DNA of 54,690 nucleotides from Shewanella saliphila (GCF_014648295.1 NZ_BMQV01000031.1:1-54690), one strand, 5' to 3'. Shown: positions 9,078 to 18,818, counted from the stretch's first letter. Numbers and translations are program-made. The notes: a model not told the origin generated them from the letters alone.

Positions 9078-10295
9078 CTAACCCTCGTGGGCCAGAAACT
9101 CGATTATTTGTTCCATATTGAGATTGTAATCGTCAGCTCGAACGCATTTGACAATTAAATCGTCGGTGACAGTCGCCAGGTCAATCTTTTGGCTAACTTC
9201 AAAGTGATCCGGCTTTAAATGATAAAACGGTTTCACTAATGGGCGGATAGGATCTTTAGGATTATGACCTTGTACAATGGCCAGTCTATTCGATTCTAAC
9301 TGCACCACAGAGCCGACAGGGTAAACCCCCATACAGCGAATAAATTCGTCGACTAAATCTTTGTCGAGTTCATTTTTGTCTGCCAGCGCCCGCAATATGC
9401 TAAAGGCTTTAACCTGAGCATAACCTTCTTTATAGCAACGGTGTGATGTCAGCGCATCGAAAATATCGCAAATACTGATCATTCTGCCATATATGGTAAT
9501 TTTCTCAGCAGGGACGCCAAAAGGATAGCCTTCACCGTTGAGTTTTTCATGATGTAAACTGGCGACTTCAAGACTTAATGGACTGATACCCGGGGTGCTT
9601 TTCATGATCTCAATAGAGTAACTGGCATGAGTTTTCATAATATGAAACTCATCTTCAGTCAGTCGATCGGGTTTATTTAAGATCCGGTCAGGGATCATGA
9701 TTTTACCCACATCATGCAAAAATGCGCCAACCGCTAATTGATTAACAATGTCCTTGTCGATTTTTTTATACACCGCAAACATGGTCATCAATACTGACAC
9801 TGATACCGAATGCTCCAATAAATATTCGTCTTTATTGCGGATGTTAATCACGCACGACAGAGCATTAGGGTTGTTAAAAATCAGGTCGGTAGATTCTGTG
9901 GTAATTTTTTGTACCGGGTCCATGTCTAATGGCAAACCATGCTGCGCATTATGAAACAGCTTTTTTTGAATATCTTTTGATTCGTTAAACACCTGGCGCG
10001 CTCTAACGATTTCTTGATTAAAGAAATTAGGTTTGGTTATTGGGCGTGCGGGTGGTACTTGTTGAGGTGGCTTAACCGTTGGACGGCTGACTTCTGGCTG
10101 AGTTTGTTCGTCAATGATTTCAGCTTTACTCGTATCAATTAATAATTTAGTAACCGATTTACGTTTTAATGCCTCAATAACACGTTCACTTTTAAGCACG
10201 CCTGGCTTGGTCAGTGTAAATGTATCTTTAGGCTCGGTGATTTCGACCACATACATCCCAACTCGTACGTCAGTAATGTCATGTTCAATCAGCAT
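9078..10295 (-). CDS. HD-GYP domain protein, probable cyclic-di-GMP phosphodiesterase
   Basis: The protein (405 aa) starts with a DUF3391-type domain (residues 1-65, with VGMYVVEI), then a Pro-rich linker (about 67-90), then an HD-GYP domain with HDVGKIMIP at 194-202 and HHEKLNGEGYPFG at 248-260. The H194-D195 metal pair and the GYP triplet are intact, so cyclic-di-GMP hydrolysis is likely. There is no membrane segment or receiver domain, so the input is presumably through DUF3391. It appears monocistronic. Confidence 0.9.
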   Translation of the reverse strand: MLIEHDITDVRVGMYVVEITEPKDTFTLTKPGVLKSERVIEALKRKSVTKLLIDTSKAEIIDEQTQPEVSRPTVKPPQQVPPARPITKPNFFNQEIVRARQVFNESKDIQKKLFHNAQHGLPLDMDPVQKITTESTDLIFNNPNALSCVINIRNKDEYLLEHSVSVSVLMTMFAVYKKIDKDIVNQLAVGAFLHDVGKIMIPDRILNKPDRLTEDEFHIMKTHASYSIEIMKSTPGISPLSLEVASLHHEKLNGEGYPFGVPAEKITIYGRMISICDIFDALTSHRCYKEGYAQVKAFSILRALADKNELDKDLVDEFIRCMGVYPVGSVVQLESNRLAIVQGHNPKDPIRPLVKPFYHLKPDHFEVSQKIDLATVTDDLIVKCVRADDYNLNMEQIIEFLAHEG

Positions 10296-10660
10296 AGATC
10301 GGTTCCTTGAGGCTATTAATCAACATCAAATATATCAACGACTTTGTCTCTATATGTGTACGCTATGTTACAAGATAACTCATTTGATAAAGTAATATAA
10401 GCGAAATTATACGAGGTTACGTGAGCTTTTAGGTAAAACTCAAAAAAGTATTATTGAGTGATGTGAATCAATGGTATTTAGCAACATATATTTTGAGTTT
10501 ATGCTGATTTACGCACGATATCCATCAGCATTGTAAAATTGTAATTTATTTGTAGTATTTTTGTTCAGTAAAGTCAATTTGTATCATTAATACAGTTATT
10601 TAATGTTATTGATGCATTCTCAATTTTGAGGAAAATATCGAGTTGATATATTCTAATCGC
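10296..10660. other. AT-rich intergenic region
   Basis: This 365 bp gap between two minus-strand genes holds no recognisable gene or strong hairpin. Its right part is 3' of the dioxygenase gene, and its left part must hold the HD-GYP promoter. Confidence 0.3.
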
Positions 10661-11443
10661 TTAAGAAAATGAATAGGCATTAAGCGCTAATAATCCATAC
10701 TCAACGTCTTGGTGTATTTTGTTAGCTCGAGTATTGCCACTTGCACCAAGTACCGACATTAACGGTAAAAAATGCTCCTGAGTTGGGTGGTTAAACTTGG
10801 CATGCGGAGCAAGTTGTTGGTAGTTCAGTAAAGACTCAATATCATTATTTACCAGCTTGTCTTCAACCCAATGCCTAAACTGGTTCATCATGTCGACCCC
10901 ATTAACGGTTTTAGTGCGCTTAAATACCTCGGCTAAATTATGGCTTATCCCGCCCGAACCTATAATAAGAATATTGTCATGCTTTAGTGAGGCTAATAAT
11001 TGGCCATATCGATAGTTTTGTGTAGCTCCAAGTCCCGTGTTAATTGAAATCTGTACGATGGGAATATCGGCCTGTGGGTACATTAACCTGAGTGGGATCC
11101 ACACACCATGATCCCAGCCTTGTTGGCTGTCTAACTTGGCATTGATATTGGCGTCGGCAAACAGTGTGGCAATACGTTGGGCAAGTTTTGGTGCCCCGGG
11201 TGCAGGGTAACGGATTTGGTAAAGCTCATCTGGAAAATGATAAAAATCGTGAATAGTCTCAGGCTGCTGCCCAGCAGTAATGATCACATCGTGTTTAACA
11301 TCAAAATGGGCAGAAAACACCACAATGGCACTCGGTGTTGGAATCGCTAGGCCTAATTGTTGTAAAAACCGTGACGTTTGGCTTTTTTCTACTGCCATCA
11401 TCGGCGAGCCGTGCGATATAAAAAGTGGTTTTTGCTGTGTCAT
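10661..11443 (-). CDS. ygiD: DODA-type extradiol aromatic ring-opening dioxygenase
   Basis: The chosen ATG at 11443 has a GAGG-like site upstream and gives 260 residues starting MTQQKPLFISHGSP; a longer frame to 11500 adds residues not typical of the family. Family signs are FISHGSPMMA (His11), VVFSAHFD (His46), WDHGVWIPLRLMYP and LIIGSGGISHN. These supply the metal-binding His residues of the LigB/4,5-DOPA dioxygenase fold. Members cleave catechol-type rings in vitro; the physiological substrate here is unknown. It is divergent from a LysR gene 127 bp away that may control it. Confidence 0.85.
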   Translation of the reverse strand: MTQQKPLFISHGSPMMAVEKSQTSRFLQQLGLAIPTPSAIVVFSAHFDVKHDVIITAGQQPETIHDFYHFPDELYQIRYPAPGAPKLAQRIATLFADANINAKLDSQQGWDHGVWIPLRLMYPQADIPIVQISINTGLGATQNYRYGQLLASLKHDNILIIGSGGISHNLAEVFKRTKTVNGVDMMNQFRHWVEDKLVNNDIESLLNYQQLAPHAKFNHPTQEHFLPLMSVLGASGNTRANKIHQDVEYGLLALNAYSFS

Positions 11444-11570
11444 ATCATGAGCCTCATATTGGTTGTGCCGAAAGGGCGACTTTACACCTGTGCGAATCAC
11501 TATATTGTTAACCTATATAAAGATAAATATGCTAAAAAGAGATAAACAATCAACAGTATGTTGTTAATCA

Positions 11571-12473
11571 ATGGATAAACTCGACACCATGCGGGCCTTT
11601 TTGACCGTAGTGCAAGAAGGGGCATTTACTAAAGCGGCCGATAAATTAGCCGTTTCGCCACAATTGGTAAGTAAATACATTTCGGCTTTAGAGAAAAGCT
11701 TACAAACCCGATTATTGCATCGCACCACGCGCCGCTTAAGCTTGACTCAAGCGGGCAGTGACTATTATCAACGCTGCCTGCAAGTGATTGCTGATATTGA
11801 TGAAATGGAGAGTCGTTTAACCGAGCATGCTCAAGTTGTCTCGGGGACCTTAACCATTAGTGCACCTATGTCGTTTGGTACCTTGCATTTACCTCAACTA
11901 TTGATGGGGTTTCAGCAGCGTTATCCGCAAATCAAATTGAAAATCACCTTAACAGACATCAAAGTTGATATTGTTGATGAGGGGGTGGATGTGGCGATGC
12001 GTATTGGACAACTGGCTGACTCGTCATACATTTGTAAAAAAGTAGCGCCAATCAATATCGCGATTATGGCTTCACCAGATTATCTTGCTGCACGCGGGTT
12101 ACCTAAAACGCCGGCTGAATTACAGCATCATCACTATTTGAAGTATGTATATTCTGATGATGCAATGCTGTTTTCTGGGTTTGATAACATGCGTCATACT
12201 ATTGATTTTAATGATAACTTAATTGCCAATAATGGTGAGTTGCTGGTGAATACTGCAATATTAGGCGGCGGTATTGTCATTCAACCAACGTTTATTGCGG
12301 GTAAGGCTCTCGCCGAGGGTAAGTTAGTGCGTATTTTACAAGGTTATGAACCTAAGCCTGTCGGTTTGTATATGGTGTATGCAAATCGGCAATATTTAGC
12401 GCCTAAAGTGGCCTGTTTTATTGAGTTTGTTAGCCAATATTACTCAACGCCGCCATCTTGGGACCAAGTGTAA
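11571..12473 (+). CDS. LysR-family transcriptional regulator
   Basis: At 300 residues this is a standard LysR protein, with MRAFLTVVQEGAFTKAADKL and SPQLVSKYISALEKSLQTRLLHRTTRRLSLT as the winged-helix region and an effector domain from about residue 90. It belongs to the CrgA/DsdC-like branch common near oxidoreductases. It is divergent from the ygiD-like gene and is followed after 38 bp by a second LysR gene in the same direction. Confidence 0.88.
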   Translation: MDKLDTMRAFLTVVQEGAFTKAADKLAVSPQLVSKYISALEKSLQTRLLHRTTRRLSLTQAGSDYYQRCLQVIADIDEMESRLTEHAQVVSGTLTISAPMSFGTLHLPQLLMGFQQRYPQIKLKITLTDIKVDIVDEGVDVAMRIGQLADSSYICKKVAPINIAIMASPDYLAARGLPKTPAELQHHHYLKYVYSDDAMLFSGFDNMRHTIDFNDNLIANNGELLVNTAILGGGIVIQPTFIAGKALAEGKLVRILQGYEPKPVGLYMVYANRQYLAPKVACFIEFVSQYYSTPPSWDQV

Positions 12474-12511
12474 AATCGAGGTTAACAGCTTTTATTTTTT
12501 AGGAATTTATT

Positions 12512-13474
12512 ATGTCTTTGACTAATCAGCTTGGGTTATTTGTTGATGTTGTACAACAGGGATCGTTTGCCAAGGCGGCGTTGCTGCACGACATGGATAA
12601 TTCGTCATTGTCGAAACAAATTAAAAAGCTCGAGTCGACACTCGGTGTGCAGCTGCTTAATCGCTCTACACGTTCGTTTGCGTTAACCTCAGCGGGAGAA
12701 GATATTCTCACCCAAGCACATATTTTACTGAACACCTTAGACGATATTCAAAACATTGCCGACTCTTACCAGTCTGAACCTAAAGGGATTATTCGGATAA
12801 CCTCGTCCATCTTTTTTGGTCAACATTATTTGCAGCCAGTGATTAGTCAGTTTATGAAACGTTATCCTCACGTCAAAGTGACGTTGTCTTTAGATGACCG
12901 TAAAGCCGATATTATTTCCGACCATTTTGATGTGGCTTTTAGAATGGGGCGCTTAGCGGAGTCAAATTTAATTGCAAAAAAGATCGCCAAAACTCACTTT
13001 GCAATAGTGGCCTCCAAAGATTTTATCGAGCGTTATGGTATGCCTACCACGCCAGAGCAACTGATAACCCTGCCAGCGGTGATTTATAGTAATGGTGAAT
13101 CGTCCATAGATGTGATGCGATTAAGTACGCATCCTCATGGCGAGCAGTTTAAAAATTATAAGATGCAAGGCAATTTAAAGGTCAGTGATGTCAGTTCGAT
13201 GATTGCCGCGGTGGCAGATGGTTTGGGCTATACCGTGATTGATTTGTTTAACTTAGAAAAGCCGATTGCGGAATTTAATTTAGTGCCGTTGTTAACTGAC
13301 TATAGTTTGTCGACGATGGATACCGGCATTTACGCCGTGTATCCTCATCGCAAACAAACATTATTGGTTAGCGAATTTATTAAAGCGGTGCAAGAGTATA
13401 TTGGCACACCGCCATTTTGGTTATCGCACATACCTAACTATAAGCAACTTTATAACGGCTCAAATAAACCTTAA
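12512..13474 (+). CDS. LysR-family transcriptional regulator (second of a tandem pair)
   Basis: This 320-residue LysR protein resembles the preceding one (FVDVVQQGSFAKAALLHDMDNSSLSKQIKKLESTLG, then LLNRSTRSFALT), suggesting an old duplication. Its stop codon overlaps the stop of the convergent monooxygenase gene by 3 bases. Target and effector are unknown. Confidence 0.85.
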   Translation: MSLTNQLGLFVDVVQQGSFAKAALLHDMDNSSLSKQIKKLESTLGVQLLNRSTRSFALTSAGEDILTQAHILLNTLDDIQNIADSYQSEPKGIIRITSSIFFGQHYLQPVISQFMKRYPHVKVTLSLDDRKADIISDHFDVAFRMGRLAESNLIAKKIAKTHFAIVASKDFIERYGMPTTPEQLITLPAVIYSNGESSIDVMRLSTHPHGEQFKNYKMQGNLKVSDVSSMIAAVADGLGYTVIDLFNLEKPIAEFNLVPLLTDYSLSTMDTGIYAVYPHRKQTLLVSEFIKAVQEYIGTPPFWLSHIPNYKQLYNGSNKP

Positions 13475-14094
13475 GCCAACGCTTTTACAAAATGCATATA
13501 CTGTTTTAAGTCGCCTTCAACGGCTTGTGCCAATAATGCTCCGGTGGTTTTGGCATAAGGTTGGTTGAAGTGTATATCCCATACGTCTGACTCTTTACGC
13601 CAATGCTCGTAAACCACGAGGGTGTTGGCCTCTTCTTCGGTGGTGTACAAATCAAACAATAAGCAGCCAGCTTCTTGGCGAGTATGCTCAATATGGTTTT
13701 CAAATTGCGCCAATATTGGTTGACGAAACTCCGCGTTAACCGGAAATATAAAAAAGATTGAAAATATATCGTCTTCAGGATTTGCCGGCTTAACGGTAAC
13801 CGGTGCAGGCTGTGTATCGTGCAAATTATGAATCTGTGGTGGCTGTGCCAATACGTCGCCCAATATACTTAACAAATGTTGGGTATAAGGCTGTTGGCGA
13901 TGACATTCCATTGCTGCAGCGTCTTGCCAGCGTTCATAAGCAAAAAACACATTTGGGTCTGCCTTGTCGGTAAAAATATCGATATTGATATTACCGGGTT
14001 CTTGACGAGTGCCTTCGATGCTGGCCAATAACACATTGGTCATGTTTTGCTGATGTTCAGGTTTAACCGTAAATTTAATGAGTTGAGTTAACAT
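13471..14094 (-). CDS. Antibiotic biosynthesis monooxygenase (ABM) domain protein, two domains
   Basis: Two ferredoxin-like ABM domains are visible in 207 residues: the first starts LTQLIKFTVKPEHQQNMTNVL with FFAYERWQDAAAMECH, the second FFIFPVNAEFRQPIL with LVVYEHWRKESDVWDIHFNQPY. The internal ATG at 14094 is chosen because AGG lies 9 bases upstream; a start at 14112 has no such site. ABM proteins oxidise small quinol-like molecules or act as heme-degrading enzymes; the substrate is not evident. It lies downstream of an MDR oxidoreductase gene on the same strand and may share its transcript. Confidence 0.8.
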   Translation of the reverse strand: MLTQLIKFTVKPEHQQNMTNVLLASIEGTRQEPGNINIDIFTDKADPNVFFAYERWQDAAAMECHRQQPYTQHLLSILGDVLAQPPQIHNLHDTQPAPVTVKPANPEDDIFSIFFIFPVNAEFRQPILAQFENHIEHTRQEAGCLLFDLYTTEEEANTLVVYEHWRKESDVWDIHFNQPYAKTTGALLAQAVEGDLKQYMHFVKALA

Positions 14095-14132
14095 ATTTTG
14101 CTGCCTAGTCATATAATAATTGCCGATAAAGT

Positions 14133-14151
14133 TAACGGGCAGTGCCCGTTA
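14133..14151. other. Short perfect inverted repeat between the MDR and ABM genes
   Basis: TAACGGGCA and TGCCCGTTA surround one central base. It sits in the gap between two minus-strand genes and has no T tract. It may be an operator or an RNA processing hairpin. Confidence 0.35.
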
Positions 14152-14156
14152 GTCAT

Positions 14157-15164
14157 TTAAAATCCCGCTAAAACAATTTTACCTTTAGCTTGTTGGGTCT
14201 CTAGACGTTGGTGGGCACGACGTAAATTTTCGGCATTAATCACACCATAATGTTCGCCAACTGTGGTCTTGATTTGGCCGTTATCAATTAATGTCGCAAC
14301 ATCATTTAGCAGTTGATATTGCGCTTGCATGTCATCGGTTTTAAACAGTGAACGAGTGAACATCAGCTCCCAGTGTATTGAAATGCTCTTCATTTTAAAT
14401 GGCACTACGTTTAAGGTTTCTGGGTCATCAATTAACGCAAATTGACCTTGAGGCTTAAGCACTTTTTCAATTTCTTCAATGTGCTCAGAAGTGTTATTTA
14501 AACTCACCACATAATCCACTAGTGGCAGTTGTTGCTCGGTTAATTGTTCACTGAGCTTATGGCGATGGTTAATAATATGGTCAGCGCCTAAATCTTCGAG
14601 CCATGACACGGTTTCTGGGCGTGATGCCGTGGCAATAATGTTCAGCTTGGTCAGCTTTTTAAGTAGCTGAACCATAATAGATCCAACGCCACCGGCAGCA
14701 CCAATCACTAGAATATTTTTGTTGGCATTGTCTTTATCCACGTTAAGGCGGTCAAACAATAACTCCCATGCGGTAATGGCAGTTAACGGCAATGCTGCGG
14801 CTTCATCAAAAGACAATGTTTTCGGCATATGGCCCACAATGCGCTCATCCACTAACTGATATTCTGCATTGCTGCCTGCACGGCTAATATCGCCGGCATA
14901 CCACACTTTGTCACCAGGCTTGAATAAACTCACATTGTCACCAACAGACTTAACAATACCTGTCGCGTCAAAACCTAATATTTTCCATTCACCTTCTGGA
15001 GCCGGCATACCTTGGCGAATTTTAAAGTCGGCAGGGTTAACGGATATTGCTTTCACCTCAACTAAAATGTCGTGGCCTGTTGCTACAGGAGTGTCTAATT
15101 GAATATCTTGTAGCGACAATGGATCGTTAACCGGTAAGTTTTGTTGATATGCAATGGCTTTCAT
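14157..15164 (-). CDS. Zinc-type alcohol dehydrogenase / quinone oxidoreductase family protein (MDR)
   Basis: The protein (335 aa) has the medium-chain dehydrogenase/reductase layout: a GroES-like N-terminal domain (VEVKAISVNPADFKIRQG near 36-53) and a Rossmann domain with NILVIGAAGGVGSIMVQLLK near 150-168, the NADPH-binding GxGxxG-like loop. The catalytic zinc Cys of alcohol dehydrogenases is replaced by Asn-Pro-Ala-Asp, as in zinc-free quinone or enone reductases. It likely reduces activated carbonyl or quinone compounds with NADPH. It is divergent from an AraC gene, which may control it together with the ABM gene. Confidence 0.88.
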   Translation of the reverse strand: MKAIAYQQNLPVNDPLSLQDIQLDTPVATGHDILVEVKAISVNPADFKIRQGMPAPEGEWKILGFDATGIVKSVGDNVSLFKPGDKVWYAGDISRAGSNAEYQLVDERIVGHMPKTLSFDEAAALPLTAITAWELLFDRLNVDKDNANKNILVIGAAGGVGSIMVQLLKKLTKLNIIATASRPETVSWLEDLGADHIINHRHKLSEQLTEQQLPLVDYVVSLNNTSEHIEEIEKVLKPQGQFALIDDPETLNVVPFKMKSISIHWELMFTRSLFKTDDMQAQYQLLNDVATLIDNGQIKTTVGEHYGVINAENLRRAHQRLETQQAKGKIVLAGF

Positions 15165-15409
15165 AATGGATTCTCTTACTGATGAAAAAATAATAAAGGC
15201 AACAGGTCGTGCTTATCGCCGTTGATGGCACCATTATCCAAATATAGCGGAGGGCAAACAGAGTCAATAGAACCAATGATTATGGATTTAAATGTCCATA
15301 ATAAATGCCGTTTTATGTTTATTGCCAGTTTTTGGGGGATGTTTTCGAGAATGGATAAAGCGTAAAATAAGCCAACTAAGCGTCGTTTAATTGAAATGTT
15401 GAGTGTTGT

Positions 15410-16279
15410 ATGACCATTCCTAATATTGGTTTTAATCACGATAAAACTAATCAGGCAGAACTTGAGATCATTGAACTGTCTAATTTGTATACTCGCTCTA
15501 TGATAGAGCATGATCCTCAAGCACCACATCGCGTGTCATTTTTTATGCTGATTTATATTGAGCAAGGTGAGGGCGAACATATGGTCGATTTTAACCATTA
15601 TCGCTTTGGGCCGGGATCATTGATTTTTGTGCAGCGCGAACAAGTGCATAGCTTTGACTTTTCGGGGCAACCTCAAGGAAAGGTAATACTGTTTACCCAG
15701 GCTTTCTTAGATAAAGTGCATGCCAATATGCGCTTACCTAACTACACGCCTACACATTTAAATCAGCAACATAACCCTATATTGCAGCTCGACAGCACTC
15801 ATCATGCGCGCAGTCATATTTTAATTGATCAAATTCAAACTGAAATAAACACGCCGGCCTCAGAACCGCTTATTGTCATGTATTTATTTTCAGCGCTAGC
15901 CTTGTTATTGCACCGTTTACGTCCTGCATTAAGCCACGACAATTTATCTGTTGAGCAGAGCAGCAAGCTAGCACGTTTTTTCAGTTTAATGCAGCAGCAT
16001 GTACAACAGGTGCGCGATGCAAATTGGTATGCAGGCAAAATCCATACAACCTATAAAACCCTCAATCAAATCTGCAAGCTGGCAACAGGCTTAACTGCCA
16101 AACAGATGATAGATGCCTACACCATTGTTGAAATAAAGCGTCGCCTTGTGGTGAGCAAAACCACGACTCAACAATTAGCCAATGATTTTGGCTTTGAAGA
16201 CAGCAGTAACTTTATTAAATACTTTAAAAATCAAACCGAACTGACTCCAAGCCAATTTATGAAACACCATTTGTCTTAA
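15410..16279 (+). CDS. AraC-family transcriptional regulator
   Basis: In 289 residues an N-terminal cupin-like sensor (FFMLIYIEQGEGEHMVDFNHYRFGPGSLIFVQREQVHSF) precedes a C-terminal AraC DNA-binding domain with two helix-turn-helix units (TYKTLNQICKLATGLTAKQMID and TTTQQLANDFGFEDSSNFIKYFKNQTELTPSQF). The cupin suggests a small-molecule ligand. The gene lies between the divergent MDR gene and the downstream SnoaL lipoprotein gene, both candidate targets. Confidence 0.88.
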   Translation: MTIPNIGFNHDKTNQAELEIIELSNLYTRSMIEHDPQAPHRVSFFMLIYIEQGEGEHMVDFNHYRFGPGSLIFVQREQVHSFDFSGQPQGKVILFTQAFLDKVHANMRLPNYTPTHLNQQHNPILQLDSTHHARSHILIDQIQTEINTPASEPLIVMYLFSALALLLHRLRPALSHDNLSVEQSSKLARFFSLMQQHVQQVRDANWYAGKIHTTYKTLNQICKLATGLTAKQMIDAYTIVEIKRRLVVSKTTTQQLANDFGFEDSSNFIKYFKNQTELTPSQFMKHHLS

Positions 16280-16375
16280 AAGGTTCGACTTTGACCATTT
16301 TAAGGCTCATTTACACTCTACTGACAAACTGGCGAGCCTTATAAACTGTCCTCATTGAAACCAGAGGACTTAATC

Positions 16376-17269
16376 ATGAATAACGTATCAAGCAACAAAT
16401 TAACAAACAAATCAGTCACAAGCGCACTTGTTAGCAGCGTATTGCTCGGCAGTGTTGTATTAACGAGTGCTTGTGCTACCACCACAGAGCCAACACAAAC
16501 AAATTACAAGCAACAAGTGGTTGAGTTAGTCAGCAGCATTGAAACCGGCGACCCAGCGCCGATTGGCTATATCAACCCTAACAAATACATTCAACACAAC
16601 TTAGGGGTTGCAGATGGCTTAGCCGGTTTTGGTGCGGTAATGCAGCAGTTACCTAAAGGCAGCGCAAAAGCCCAGGTTAAGCGTGCATTCCAAGACGGTA
16701 ACTATGGGGTTACGCACACCGAATATAACTTTTTTGGCCCAAAAGCCGGCTTTGATATTTTCCGCTTTGAAGACGGTAAAATTGTGGAGCATTGGGACAA
16801 TCTACAAGCCATCGCCGCTGCAAATCCAAGTGGTCATAGCCAGTTTGACGGTGCAACAGCAGTGACGGATTTAGACAAAACAGAGCAAAATAAATCCTTA
16901 GTGGCGGATTTTGTAAACACCATTTTGATTAAAGGTGATATGGCCAAAATAGGCCAATTTATTGGTAGTGAAGATACCGATTATATTCAGCATAACCCGA
17001 ATATTGGCGACGGCTTAAGTGGCCTAGGCAAAGCCTTAGGTGAGCTCGTTAAAATGGACATGCCAATGGTGGTAAAAACCAATCATAAAGTGCTTGGCGA
17101 AGGTAACTTTGTGTTGTCGATTAGCGAAGGCACATTTATGCAACAACATGTGGCATTTTATGATTTGTTCCGTGTTGAAAATAACATGATTGTGGAACAT
17201 TGGGACACCGTTGAAACCATTCCTGCTCAAACTGACTGGAAAAACAGTAACGGTAAATTTGGTTTTTAA
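16376..17269 (+). CDS. Lipoprotein with two SnoaL-like (NTF2-fold) domains
   Basis: The ATG at 16376 follows an AGAGGA site; the upstream TTG at 16355 has none. The N-terminus has a signal peptide (SALVSSVLLGSVVLTSAC) with a lipobox-like TSAC at Cys33. Two homologous NTF2-fold domains follow: YIQHNLGVADGLAGFGAV with FEDGKIVEHWDNLQ, and YIQHNPNIGDGLSGLGKA with VENNMIVEHWDTVE. SnoaL-like domains bind or isomerise small hydrophobic molecules, but stand-alone secreted members are mostly uncharacterised. The protein is predicted to be membrane-anchored in the cell envelope. Confidence 0.8.
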   Translation: MNNVSSNKLTNKSVTSALVSSVLLGSVVLTSACATTTEPTQTNYKQQVVELVSSIETGDPAPIGYINPNKYIQHNLGVADGLAGFGAVMQQLPKGSAKAQVKRAFQDGNYGVTHTEYNFFGPKAGFDIFRFEDGKIVEHWDNLQAIAAANPSGHSQFDGATAVTDLDKTEQNKSLVADFVNTILIKGDMAKIGQFIGSEDTDYIQHNPNIGDGLSGLGKALGELVKMDMPMVVKTNHKVLGEGNFVLSISEGTFMQQHVAFYDLFRVENNMIVEHWDTVETIPAQTDWKNSNGKFGF

Positions 17270-17301
17270 CCGCCAATGAGTTATGTACTACATTTGATAA
17301 A

Positions 17302-17333
17302 ACACAGGCCGCTTATCGCGGCCTGTGTTTTTT
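17302..17333. terminator. Intrinsic terminator after the SnoaL lipoprotein gene
   Basis: ACACAGGCCGC and GCGGCCTGTGT form a perfect 11 bp stem with loop TTATC, followed by a T run and preceded by A residues. It can serve both the plus-strand lipoprotein gene and the convergent LysR gene. Confidence 0.9.
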
Positions 17334-17344
17334 ATGCACACTTT

Positions 17345-18226
17345 TTATGGCGTCAGCAATTGCCTTAACGAATGCCTAAATTGCTTAAACATTGGCTCAA
17401 GGCTGTATCGGTGATGCTGGATCACATCGACATTGGCATGCCAGCCCATATCATTAAACTCGCTGGGCAATAATACCAGTTGACCATTGTTAACATATTC
17501 ATTGGCAATATGGTTGGGCAGTAAACACCAACCATTGCCCTGTAATGTCAGTTCAAGCAGCACATAATAGTTGTCTGCGTACCAAATGTCTGGGCTTAAG
17601 GCGAGTTGAAAGTCACTCGATTTGTTATTACGCGAGCGCATTAGCAATTGCCTATGCAACTTAAGGTTGGCCAGATTATTGACTTGTTGTTGAGCTAGCG
17701 GGTGAGCGCTCGCAACATAAATATCAAACTTGATCGAACCAATGGATTCATAATCAATGTGAGAAGGCAGTGACAACTCACTAAAAATAATTCCTGTCAC
17801 GGCTCTATCTGTGTCAATCAAGTCGACAATATCAATGCTCGATGCGGTAAAAAACTCCAGTGCAGTATTGGGAAAGTCGATTTCTAGTTGATTAACCATA
17901 CTGGAGAGTTTTTGAAAGGGAATGCCTTCATCTAAACCAATGGTGAGCTCAGAAATAAACGGTTTATCGAGATGTTGGGCGCAAGAACGTAACCGTTGAT
18001 GTTGCGCTAATAACACTTGCGCATGAGATAAAAGCTTTTCTCCTGCCTGTGTTAATTGAGGATAACGGCCGCTGCGGTCAAATAGCGCTGCATTGCAGTC
18101 TATTTCAAGGTTTATAACATGTTGGCTCACCACAGATTGCGCTTTATTAAGTGAACGCGCCGCTGATGAAAAAGAACCCGTTTTAGCTGTTGCAACAAAC
18201 GCCTCAAGTTGATCAATGCTATACAT
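17345..18226 (-). CDS. LysR-family regulator next to the PACE efflux gene
   Basis: The 293-residue protein has the LysR N-terminus MYSIDQLEAFVATAKTGSFSSAARSL with AQSVVSQHVINLE, then an effector domain. It is divergent from the PACE-family gene at 18312 with 85 bp between them. In Acinetobacter the PACE gene aceI is controlled by the divergent LysR protein AceR, so this may be the local activator, by analogy only. Confidence 0.85.
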   Translation of the reverse strand: MYSIDQLEAFVATAKTGSFSSAARSLNKAQSVVSQHVINLEIDCNAALFDRSGRYPQLTQAGEKLLSHAQVLLAQHQRLRSCAQHLDKPFISELTIGLDEGIPFQKLSSMVNQLEIDFPNTALEFFTASSIDIVDLIDTDRAVTGIIFSELSLPSHIDYESIGSIKFDIYVASAHPLAQQQVNNLANLKLHRQLLMRSRNNKSSDFQLALSPDIWYADNYYVLLELTLQGNGWCLLPNHIANEYVNNGQLVLLPSEFNDMGWHANVDVIQHHRYSLEPMFKQFRHSLRQLLTP

Positions 18227-18311
18227 ATCGCTTTTCCAGATAGTATCTAACTATTAAGTATCCTTATATTGGATGATAATTAGCTAAACGTCACCAATAA
18301 TTGAGCTTAGT

Positions 18312-18743
18312 ATGCAAACAAAAGAGAGAATATTTCACGCCGTGTCTTTTGAGATATTGGCGGCAGCCATCATTGTCCCTGTGAGTGCAGTATTAATGGA
18401 TAAAAGCACTACAGATATGTTGGTGGTCAGTATTGGTTTGTCACTTCTTGCGGTGATGTGGAACTACGTCTACAACATTTGGTTCGACAAGCTGTTGGGT
18501 AGCGACCGAATTAATCGTACATTATCAATGCGTATCGTTCATGCTACGGGTTTTGAAGGCGGCTTGTTAGTGGTAACCCTGCCATTAGTATCCTGGTATT
18601 TAAGTTTAAACCTTATCGATACCTTGATGCTGGAAGGTGGCGTGTTATTGTTTTTCTTTGTTTATACCGGTGTGTTTAATTGGGCCTACGATATTTATCA
18701 ACCTTACCAGCGCTGGTTTGGTAAAAGCTTAAGCATTAACTGA
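18312..18743 (+). CDS. PACE-family multidrug/biocide efflux protein (chlorhexidine/polyamine type)
   Basis: At 143 residues with four membrane segments it fits the proteobacterial antimicrobial compound efflux family. Motifs typical of the two tandem bacterial transmembrane-pair domains are present: RIFHAVSFE (8-ish) and WNYVYNIWFD (near 55) in the first, RIVHATGFE (near 77) and FNWAYDIY (near 122) in the second. The acidic residue in helix 1 (FE) needed for transport in AceI is kept. Substrates of the family include chlorhexidine and short diamines such as cadaverine; the substrate here is unknown. Confidence 0.9.
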   Translation: MQTKERIFHAVSFEILAAAIIVPVSAVLMDKSTTDMLVVSIGLSLLAVMWNYVYNIWFDKLLGSDRINRTLSMRIVHATGFEGGLLVVTLPLVSWYLSLNLIDTLMLEGGVLLFFFVYTGVFNWAYDIYQPYQRWFGKSLSIN

Positions 18744-18818
18744 AATAGGAGTCGATGCAATGTCGATTCCATTATGGCATCATAACTGGGTTTTTAATCT
18801 TGCAAGGTGCCAAGCGTA

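Noticed and set aside
15176..15529. Minus-strand open frame overlapping the AraC gene start
   Set aside because: It overlaps a clear AraC gene and its promoter and has no recognisable domain.
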